The notes below the pieces were generated by a model that had not been told where the DNA came from, did no database searches, and worked only from the letters and a program-made list of their open reading frames with translations. From CAYUNA01 sp047629355 (GTDB lineage: Bacteria; Bacteroidota; Bacteroidia; Chitinophagales; Saprospiraceae), in NCBI GenBank assembly GCA_047629355.1, contig JBLHWU010000298.1, forward strand, positions 1-6,736: a stretch of DNA of 6,736 nt, read 5' to 3'. Position 1 is the stretch's first letter. Every line of letters begins with the position of its first letter. The position numbers and the translations under genes were made by a program. Positions 1 to 5,294 of this stretch are shown here, piece after piece.

Positions 1-2
1 TG

Positions 3-158
3 TTTAAAAACATGGATAAAGACGTCTCTGTTAAAGAGTTAATGAACGCCGTTGTTCTGGCAGATAGAACTTTAGAGGGACTAAAAGACGCAGAGGATGG
101 TAAAACAATTAATACTGAAAACCTTCTATTCGAAATGCGAAACTGGAAACCTCTTTAA
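3..158 (+). CDS. Small or 5'-truncated hypothetical protein, possibly antitoxin-like
   Basis: An open frame enters from the window edge and ends at TAA 156-158. The first ATG inside it is at 12, giving a 48-residue acidic protein starting MDKDVSVKELMNAV and ending FEMRNWKPL. The three codons before that ATG are also open, so the visible part may be the C-terminus of a longer protein. The tail pattern (a short helix with LKDAEDGKTI, then a second helix ending in EMRNWK) resembles the C-termini of small antitoxins, where a 'GK/R-x-h-x-x-E-x-h' helix is common. This is a family-style resemblance only: there is no DNA-binding domain in view and no toxin gene follows. The 80 bp between it and the desaturase hold no other gene. 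No function is assigned. Confidence 0.45.
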   Translation, partial: FKNMDKDVSVKELMNAVVLADRTLEGLKDAEDGKTINTENLLFEMRNWKPL

Positions 159-238
159 AAATAATAATCAATTAAATTGAGAATTTTGGCAAACCCGTCC
201 GTCCACCTTGGGCTGTCTGCCATCAACCGTGAAAAATT

Positions 239-1273
239 ATGCGAACGCTAACAACCATTAGTGACCCATCACATACAACAAAAAGCGAGAAAAATTTCAT
301 CGAAAATTTCTTTCTTAATCGAATAAAAGACGAGCGTGACTTACCTTTTATTCATTTAGCTTTGCAAATTACGTTTACTATTATTCCATTGGCAATTGTG
401 TTGTTTACCAACTTGCTGACGGGATGGATGTGGTGGACAGCGGCTGCATTTTACTTGGCTTTAGTCGTCTTTTTTATGGGACCTTATACGTTGATGTTGC
501 ACAATACCTCGCATCGGCAGTTTTTCAAAAGAGACTTTAAAGGCTACAATAATTACATTCCTTGGGTACTCGGCCCATTTATGGGACAGTCGCCGGAGAC
601 GTACTTTGGACACCATATTGGGATGCACCATTCTGAAAATAATATGTATGCGGACAAGAGTAGTACGCTGCCCTATCAGCGTGATAGTGTGCGTGGATTC
701 CTGCATTATTATGGGTCATTTATGTTCATTGGAATTTTTGAAGTGGTGCAATATTTTACTAAAAAGAAACTGCCGAAATATCGGAAGATGTTGATTCGTG
801 GAGAGTTTTTGTTTTGGTTGATGTGTATCGGATTGGGTTTTGCGAATTTTCCAGCGACGTTGTTTGTGTTTATTTTGCCGTTGATTGTTGTTCGTTTCGG
901 AATGATGTCGGGCAATTGGGCGCAGCACGCATTTGTCGATAAAAATCAGCCTGCTAACAGCTTTTTGAATAGCATTACCTGCATCAATCATCTGTACAAT
1001 CGACGTTGTTTTAACGATGGCTATCACATTGGACACCACTTAAGTCCGCACCGACATTGGACGGATATGCCGACGGATTTTTTGAAGAATAAATCAAAAT
1101 ACGCGGAGAACAAAGCCATTGTTTTTGAGGGAATTGATTACATGGGCGTTTGGTTTTTGTTGATGACGAAGCGATATGATAAATTGGCAGATCACTTTGT
1201 GAATATCGATGGCCAGTTTGGAAACAAAGTAGAAGTGGTGGCGTTGTTGAAAGAAAGGACGAAGAAGTTTTAA
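239..1273 (+). CDS. Membrane fatty acid desaturase (FA_desaturase family)
   Basis: A 344-residue integral membrane di-iron desaturase, expected to insert a double bond into acyl chains of membrane lipids using O2 and an electron donor. The three histidine boxes of the family are all present: HNTSH (residues 88-92), HIGMHH (126-131) and HIGHH (263-267, inside GYHIGHHLSPHRHW). A further His at 230 (WAQHAF) is a plausible extra iron ligand. Hydrophobic segments lie at about 41-60, 64-84, 155-173 and 187-219, placing the boxes on the cytoplasmic side as in the family. Length is normal and no key residue is missing. The ATG at 239 gives a hydrophilic N-terminus before the first membrane segment; the next Met is at residue 64, inside the membrane region, so 239 is the better start. 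There is no Shine-Dalgarno sequence, only GAAAAATT before the ATG, as is common in Bacteroidota. Regiospecificity cannot be read from the sequence; a related hydroxylase or ketolase of the same superfamily is a less likely alternative. Confidence 0.9.
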   Translation: MRTLTTISDPSHTTKSEKNFIENFFLNRIKDERDLPFIHLALQITFTIIPLAIVLFTNLLTGWMWWTAAAFYLALVVFFMGPYTLMLHNTSHRQFFKRDFKGYNNYIPWVLGPFMGQSPETYFGHHIGMHHSENNMYADKSSTLPYQRDSVRGFLHYYGSFMFIGIFEVVQYFTKKKLPKYRKMLIRGEFLFWLMCIGLGFANFPATLFVFILPLIVVRFGMMSGNWAQHAFVDKNQPANSFLNSITCINHLYNRRCFNDGYHIGHHLSPHRHWTDMPTDFLKNKSKYAENKAIVFEGIDYMGVWFLLMTKRYDKLADHFVNIDGQFGNKVEVVALLKERTKKF

Positions 1274-1302
1274 ATGTTAGTTTTTTTTTATAAACAGGCA
1301 AG

Positions 1303-2094
1303 ATGACGATTTTAGAAAAAATAACCAATCATAAACGAACTGAAGTAGCCGATCGAAAATCGCTCTACCCAACCAAATTGTTGGAGCAAAGTATTTATTT
1401 CAATACCCCATCGGTTAGTTTGAAAAAATACTTATTGCGTCCTGATAAATCGGGGATTATCGCAGAATTTAAGCGGCATTCTCCGTCGAAAGGCGACATC
1501 AATCCGTATGCGAAAGTCGAAGAAGTGAGCATTGGCTATATGCAAGCCGGGGCGAGTGCCTTGTCGATTTTGACAGATGAAAAGTTCTTCAAAGGAGCGA
1601 ATAAAGACTTGACGGCAGCACGAAAGTTTAACTTTTGTCCTATTTTACGGAAGGATTTTGTGGTAGATGAATACCAAATTCTTGAAGCTAAATCCATTGG
1701 GGCAGACGCGATTTTATTGATTGCTGAATGTTTGGAAAAGGAAGAAGTTGCCCGCTTTGCGAAGTTGGCGAAAAGCTTAGGTTTGGAAGTGTTGATGGAA
1801 ATTCATTCACAAGACCAATTGGCGAAAATTTCTCCTGATTTGGACGTGATTGGCGTGAATAACCGAAATTTAAAAACGTTTGAAGTTTCGACACAGACTT
1901 CGATTGATTTATTTGAGCATATCCCGTCGGATTTTGTGCGCATTTCAGAAAGCGGGATTAGCGAGCCGAAGACGATTGCGGAGTTAAAAGCGGTTGGTTT
2001 TCAGGGCTTTTTGATTGGCGAACGGTTTATGGCGACGGGGAATCCGGGACGAGCTTGTCGGGAGTTTTTAGAAGAAGTAGCGCAGTTAGGCTAG
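1303..2094 (+). CDS. trpC: Indole-3-glycerol phosphate synthase (TrpC)
   Basis: Cytoplasmic (beta/alpha)8-barrel enzyme of tryptophan biosynthesis that decarboxylates and closes CdRP to indole-3-glycerol phosphate. The 263-residue length is typical of a monofunctional TrpC. All signature strands are visible: IIAEFKRHSPSKG (52-64), LTDEKFFKG (90-98), CPILRKDFV (112-120), AILLIAECL (136-144), LEVLMEIH (161-168), VIGVNNRNL (182-190), ISESGIS (214-220) and GFLIGERFM (235-243). By alignment from memory with characterised enzymes, the catalytic set is E55, K57, K117, E166, N186 and S217, all present. It starts 29 bp after the desaturase stop on the same strand and is followed by a strong terminator, so the two are probably cotranscribed. 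No other trp gene is in view, which is unusual because Bacteroidota often keep trp genes clustered. No leader peptide or trp attenuator is seen ahead of it. Confidence 0.96.
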   Translation: MTILEKITNHKRTEVADRKSLYPTKLLEQSIYFNTPSVSLKKYLLRPDKSGIIAEFKRHSPSKGDINPYAKVEEVSIGYMQAGASALSILTDEKFFKGANKDLTAARKFNFCPILRKDFVVDEYQILEAKSIGADAILLIAECLEKEEVARFAKLAKSLGLEVLMEIHSQDQLAKISPDLDVIGVNNRNLKTFEVSTQTSIDLFEHIPSDFVRISESGISEPKTIAELKAVGFQGFLIGERFMATGNPGRACREFLEEVAQLG

Positions 2095-2134
2095 CGGCTA
2101 AAAAAATAAAGACCGTGTTTAAAAATATTAAAAC

Positions 2135-2171
2135 CAGTGTTTTACGAAAGTTAAGACACTGTTTTTTTTTT
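2135..2171 (+). terminator. Rho-independent terminator of the desaturase-trpC unit
   Basis: A hairpin starts 40 bp after the trpC stop. The arms CAGTGTTTTA (2135-2144) and TTAAGACACTG (2151-2161) form a 10-bp stem with one T-G wobble (2141/2155). The loop is CGAAAGT; C2145 and G2150 can additionally close a GAAA tetraloop if T2151 bulges out. Ten consecutive T residues (2162-2171) follow directly, and an A-rich stretch precedes the stem. This is a textbook intrinsic terminator for transcription arriving from trpC. Its T-tract is also the apparent target of the element at 2172-2425. Confidence 0.9.
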
Positions 2172-2185
2172 GTAACTACTCAGGT
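2172..2185 (+). repeat. Left terminal inverted repeat of the 254-bp element
   Basis: GTAACTACTCAGGT, the exact reverse complement of 2412-2425. It begins immediately after the terminator T-tract and pairing stops after 14 bp, where the inner sequences diverge (AC on the left, GG on the right). Confidence 0.85.
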
Positions 2186-2305
2186 ACTTTAATTTATTGA
2201 TTATCAGTTATTTATAGCTTTGTTTAAAAATGATATTTGTCTGATTTTCTCAATTTTTTGACAAAAAATCATTTTTTTAACATTTTCGTAACTTAAAAGA
2301 CATTA

Positions 2306-2394
2306 TTTTAACTGCTTTTAACTGCTTTTAACTGCTTTTAACTGCTTTTAACTGCTTTTAACTGCTTTTAACTGCTTTTAACTGCTTTTAACTG
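2306..2394. repeat. 10-bp tandem repeat array, ACTGCTTTTA x 8 plus partial ends
   Basis: Eight identical, uninterrupted copies of ACTGCTTTTA occupy 2311-2390, preceded by a partial TTTTA (2306-2310) and followed by a partial ACTG (2391-2394), 8.9 copies in all. The period is not a multiple of three and no frame codes through it. Each unit places a T4 tract (A4 on the other strand) about once per helical turn, the arrangement that gives intrinsically curved DNA. Perfect identity between copies suggests recent expansion by slippage, so copy number is likely variable between strains. There are no spacers, so it is not a CRISPR array. Confidence 0.95.
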
Positions 2395-2411
2395 AAAATA
2401 GACTAAAAACC

Positions 2412-2425
2412 ACCTGAGTAGTTAC
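2412..2425 (-). repeat. Right terminal inverted repeat of the 254-bp element
   Basis: ACCTGAGTAGTTAC, the exact reverse complement of 2172-2185 and 226 bp away from it. It is followed directly by T2426-2435, which mirrors the T-run outside the left end as a direct repeat. Confidence 0.85.
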
Positions 2426-2527
2426 TTTTTTTTTTATATAAACAGTTTAGTGAACATTTCTCATTTTCAATACTTCTTTTAGTTACATTTACACTTCTCA
2501 TTTTACTCATTTCAAATCACAATTAGC
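2426..2527 (+). promoter_or_regulatory. Leader region upstream of the GH9 gene
   Basis: These 102 bp separate the inserted element from the GH9 start and are very AT-rich. The Bacteroidota -7 consensus TAnnTTTG has only a near match here, TACATTTA (2484-2491), without a convincing -33 TTG at proper distance. A perfect match, TAGCTTTG, occurs inside the element at 2215-2222, with a TTG at 2197-2199; the 15-bp gap is shorter than the usual spacing. The GH9 start codon has no Shine-Dalgarno motif, only the A/T-rich sequence CACAATTAGC. The promoter of the GH9 gene must lie in this leader or in the element, because the trpC terminator isolates it from upstream transcription. Confidence 0.3.
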
Positions 2528-4921
2528 ATGAAGGGAACCTTACTATTCATCTGCTTATTTTGGAATATTTCCACTTTCGCCAGCCCCGCAACCACAACAG
2601 AATTCATCCGTATCGACCAATTTGGTTACCGCCTTGGTGACCAAAAAGTAGCGGTCATTTCCAATCCTGTCAACGGTTTCAATTCTTCGGATAGTTTTTC
2701 TCCCGGCACGATGTATGAAGTGCGGCGTTGGTCAGATGATGTGAGCGTTTTTTCGGCAGCGATTACTGCGTTTGACAATGGAAATACACACGTTCAATCA
2801 GGTGACCAAGTTTGGTTGTTTGATTTTTCAAGCGTTGTAATTGCCGATGATTATTACATTTATGATGTGACAAATGATGTTGGTTCTTACCAATTTACGG
2901 TTTCAGACGATGTTTATAATGACGTATTAAAGCAGTCGGTTCGCGCCTTTTATTACCAACGTTGTGGTGTCGAAAAAACGGTGACTCATGGCGGTAATTG
3001 GAACGATGGCATCTGTCACCACGGTACAGGTCAAGACTTGGCTTCTCGCTCGGTAACTGACCAAAATAATGCCGCTACCGAACGGGATTTATCAGGTGGT
3101 TGGCACGATGCGGGGGACTATAATAAGTATGTGAATTTCACTTATGCGCCAGTTCATTCCTTGCTTTTTGCTTATCAAAAAAGCCCGACGGTATTTGGTG
3201 ATGATTCTAATATTCCAGAAAGTGGCAACGGCATCGCGGATGTTTTGGATGAGGTTAAGTTTGAATTGGATTGGTTGCTGAAGATGCAAGATGCGGATGG
3301 TTCGGTGCTGATGAAAATATCTGTTCCTAATTTTGAAGGAGGAAGTCCACCGTCGTCGGATGCTACTTCGCGATATTACGGAGAGGCGGCTTCATCGGCT
3401 ACCGCTACGGCAGCGAGTATTTTTGCTCATGCATATATGGTGTTCAAAGATGTGCCGGGTATGACGACGTATGCCAATAATTTGCGTACCAAAGCGGAGG
3501 AGGCATGGACCTGGATTCAGAGCAATTCAAGCTTTTCCACTTATGCAAATACTGGTTTTCAGAGTACCAATCCAGAAATCTCTACAGATGAACAAAAGGA
3601 AGTACGTGTCGGTGTAGCGGTGATGCTTTTTGCGGCAACAGGTAATACGAGCTATCGTGATTTTGTGGATAATAATTATACGGATATTCGTCCGATTCAA
3701 TGGACATTTTGGTATCCATTTCAGCCAACGATTCAGGAAATAGCCTTGTATTATTCTGAAATTTCGGGAGCGACCTCTGCTGTTGCCAACTCCATTCTAA
3801 CCAGTTTTCAGTCATCTACGGTTAGTAATAATAATGAAATGTTATCCGCTTGGCTAAGTAACACAGATGCTTATCGAGCGTATCTGAAAGATGATAATTA
3901 TGTATGGGGCAGCAATCAAGTGAAAGCGCGGACGGCGACGATGTTTGCGAATATGAACTACTATAATTTGAGTGCAGCCAATGCCCAAAATTTTGATAAT
4001 GCAGCCTTGGGCTATGTTCATAATTTGCATGGCACAAATCCATTGGGTAAGGTGATGTTAACGAATATGGGGAGTTACGGGGCGGAAGTTTCTTGTGATG
4101 AAATTTATCATGGCTGGTTTGATGATGGAACGATTTACGACAATGCGCAGACCTCTACTTTTGGGCCAGCACCGGGGATTGTACCTGGAGGTCCGAATCC
4201 AAATTATTCTCCAGCGATGGGGAATATTTCACCACCACAAGGGCAGCCGATTCAGAAATCTTATAAAGATTGGAATACAACCTATCCCGAAAATTCGTGG
4301 GAAATCACTGAAAATGCCATTTATTATCAAGCGGCTTATGTGCAATTATTAGCGGCATATTCAGGGGCGAGTAGTATTATTTTGCCAGTAGAATTTCAAG
4401 ATTTTTATGCAAAATTGAGGGATGCAAAAATGGTGGATTTGACTTGGATAACGTCATTAGTAGAGCATGTAGATGATATTGAAATACAGCGAGGCAACAA
4501 TCCAGCTAAATTAGAAACCATTGGTCAAACCAGCGAAATCAAAGTTGGAAAAAATACGTTTATTGACCGAAATCCAGCTATTGGAATGAATTATTACCGG
4601 TTGAGAATTAATGATTTGGATGGTTCAATTGCTTATTCTAAAACGATTAGCATTCGAGTGGCTGCACCGATGAATGTCAATGTTTTTCCAAATCCCGCAA
4701 CCAAGGAATTAAATGTTTTTATTCAAGGTAATCAGTCTTTGAAAAGCAGTCAATTGACTTTGTTAAACATGACGGGACAGGTCGTTTTTTATAAGAAGTT
4801 GGATACGTTTTCTATGAATTTTACGGAAGTTTTGGATTTGGAAAATAGACCGCGCGGGGTGTATTATTTGAAAATAGAAAATGGCGTGGAGAATGTGATA
4901 AAAAAGGTTGTTTTGAAATAA
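2528..4921 (+). CDS. Secreted GH9 endoglucanase-type glycoside hydrolase with T9SS sorting domain
   Basis: A 797-residue exported enzyme predicted to hydrolyse beta-1,4-glucan (cellulose or related glucans) by an inverting mechanism. Domains in order: a signal peptide at about 1-18 (hydrophobic LLFICLFWNI, cleavage near TFA-SPA); a CelD-type N-terminal Ig-like domain at about 26-126, opening with the hallmark IRIDQFGYR; and a GH9 (alpha/alpha)6 catalytic domain at about 129-613. The catalytic base motif is GGWHDAGDYNKYV, with D194 and D197. The conserved His of HGTNPLG is H501, a GPAPGIVPGGPN stretch follows at 546-557, and the proton-donor region is WEITENAIYYQ, with E595 the likely acid. 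Residues 618-710 (from LPVEF, with VDLTW and NYYRLR) form the beta-sandwich linker typical of Bacteroidota exoproteins. Residues 716-797 (FPNPATKELNV to RGVYYLKIENG and a basic KKVVLK end) are a type A T9SS sorting domain. Export is therefore expected by Sec and then T9SS to the surface or medium. No carbohydrate-binding module is recognisable. Exact substrate is inferred from family only. Confidence 0.95.
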   Translation: MKGTLLFICLFWNISTFASPATTTEFIRIDQFGYRLGDQKVAVISNPVNGFNSSDSFSPGTMYEVRRWSDDVSVFSAAITAFDNGNTHVQSGDQVWLFDFSSVVIADDYYIYDVTNDVGSYQFTVSDDVYNDVLKQSVRAFYYQRCGVEKTVTHGGNWNDGICHHGTGQDLASRSVTDQNNAATERDLSGGWHDAGDYNKYVNFTYAPVHSLLFAYQKSPTVFGDDSNIPESGNGIADVLDEVKFELDWLLKMQDADGSVLMKISVPNFEGGSPPSSDATSRYYGEAASSATATAASIFAHAYMVFKDVPGMTTYANNLRTKAEEAWTWIQSNSSFSTYANTGFQSTNPEISTDEQKEVRVGVAVMLFAATGNTSYRDFVDNNYTDIRPIQWTFWYPFQPTIQEIALYYSEISGATSAVANSILTSFQSSTVSNNNEMLSAWLSNTDAYRAYLKDDNYVWGSNQVKARTATMFANMNYYNLSAANAQNFDNAALGYVHNLHGTNPLGKVMLTNMGSYGAEVSCDEIYHGWFDDGTIYDNAQTSTFGPAPGIVPGGPNPNYSPAMGNISPPQGQPIQKSYKDWNTTYPENSWEITENAIYYQAAYVQLLAAYSGASSIILPVEFQDFYAKLRDAKMVDLTWITSLVEHVDDIEIQRGNNPAKLETIGQTSEIKVGKNTFIDRNPAIGMNYYRLRINDLDGSIAYSKTISIRVAAPMNVNVFPNPATKELNVFIQGNQSLKSSQLTLLNMTGQVVFYKKLDTFSMNFTEVLDLENRPRGVYYLKIENGVENVIKKVVLK

Positions 4922-4993
4922 AAAAGGATTGTGCGAAATACCCGTATGGTTATCTGATATTTTAGCTTGGAACAACTTGAATGCTTGGAGTTT

Positions 4994-5027
4994 AGGTATC
5001 TGATAAGGCTAGGCGCATCAGATACCT
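4994..5027. terminator. Candidate terminator hairpin downstream of the GH9 gene
   Basis: Perfect 11-bp arms AGGTATCTGAT (4994-5004) and ATCAGATACCT (5017-5027) enclose a 12-nt loop, AAGGCTAGGCGC. The hairpin begins 73 bp after the GH9 stop and lies between convergent genes, where a terminator is expected. The tail on the plus strand is weak (TTCTAAAATT) and there is no U-run on the minus strand, so it is not a classical intrinsic terminator. It may instead stabilise the 3' end of the mRNA or be an operator-like palindrome. Confidence 0.45.
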
Positions 5028-5080
5028 TTCTAAAATTACAGGATTTTTCCAAAAGCTAAAAATGCTTAAGTAGATGATTT

Positions 5081-5154
5081 TGAATAATTGATACTTTTGA
5101 CAGAGTATATTTTTTAAATGGAAAATAGCCCTGTCTAAAAGTGTCGATTATTTG
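5081..5154. repeat. Long imperfect inverted repeat (74 bp), MITE remnant or structured RNA
   Basis: The arm 5081-5103 pairs with 5131-5154 over 23 positions, with a single bulged T at 5136. The only departures from Watson-Crick pairing are four G-T pairs (5081/5154, 5082/5153, 5089/5146, 5092/5143). The core is GATACTTTTGACAG against CTGTCTAAAAGTGTC. The 27-nt loop contains a further short complementarity, TATTTT (5108-5113) with AAAATA (5122-5127). It lacks a T-tail, so it does not look like an ordinary terminator. It could be a small palindromic mobile repeat, decayed insertion-sequence ends, or a transcribed hairpin. No flanking target duplication is evident. Confidence 0.55.
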
Positions 5155-5294
5155 AGGTCACCTATTTATCGAGCCAAAGTATACGTCATATTATAAATTG
5201 TAATAAAATAGCGTATTTTTTTTGAACTGTAGCTTGATAGAGGATATTGTGATATGTTTTTAGGCGTTCGAGCTTTTTGAGGAAGAGTTGTATA

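Larger units (their letters stand above)
2172..2425. mobile_element. MITE-like 254-bp element with 14-bp terminal inverted repeats
   Basis: The ends are perfect inverted repeats, GTAACTACTCAGGT (2172-2185) and ACCTGAGTAGTTAC (2412-2425). Each end is bordered on its outer side by exactly ten T residues in the same orientation (2162-2171 and 2426-2435). This fits a target-site duplication of 8 bp or more made inside the terminator's T-tract. The interior has no open reading frame of useful length, so any movement would need a transposase supplied in trans. Ends beginning GTAA and an 8-bp duplication are general traits of the IS66 family, which makes an IS66-derived MITE the leading guess; the family assignment is inference. 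The interior also holds a 10-bp tandem repeat array (2306-2394) and an odd palindrome of T6G and CA6 arms (2254-2268). Because the flanks are homopolymers, the exact duplication length cannot be fixed. Confidence 0.65.
4922..5294. other. Gene-free convergent intergenic region (373 bp)
   Basis: This lies between the ends of two convergent genes. No credible small gene was found on either strand. It contains a perfect 11-bp hairpin (4994-5027) and a long imperfect hairpin (5081-5154), described separately. The 8-mer TATCTGAT occurs at 4951-4958 and again within the first hairpin at 4997-5004. From 5155 to 5294 the sequence is plain AT-rich DNA with a T-run near 5216-5223 in which nothing further is recognised. 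Confidence 0.7.

Noticed and set aside
461..706. Minus-strand open frame inside the desaturase gene
   Set aside because: It overlaps a well-supported desaturase on the other strand and its translation shows no domain; it is a shadow frame.
1275..1302. T-run between desaturase and trpC as a terminator
   Set aside because: No stem precedes the T-run, and the 29-bp gap is more consistent with cotranscription.
2254..2268. TTGACA (2258-2263) as a sigma70 -35 box
   Set aside because: It is part of an odd palindrome of T6G and CA6 arms, has no matching -10 at proper spacing that stands out from AT-rich background, and Bacteroidota primary promoters use different motifs.
2306..2394. Tandem array considered as CRISPR or replication iterons
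   Set aside because: Copies are directly abutting with no spacers, so not CRISPR. No replication initiator gene or DnaA-box cluster is near, and the array lies inside a segment with mobile-element ends.
4095..4352. Second plus-strand frame inside the GH9 gene
   Set aside because: It is wholly contained in the GH9 catalytic domain, whose motifs are in the other frame, and it has no recognisable domain.
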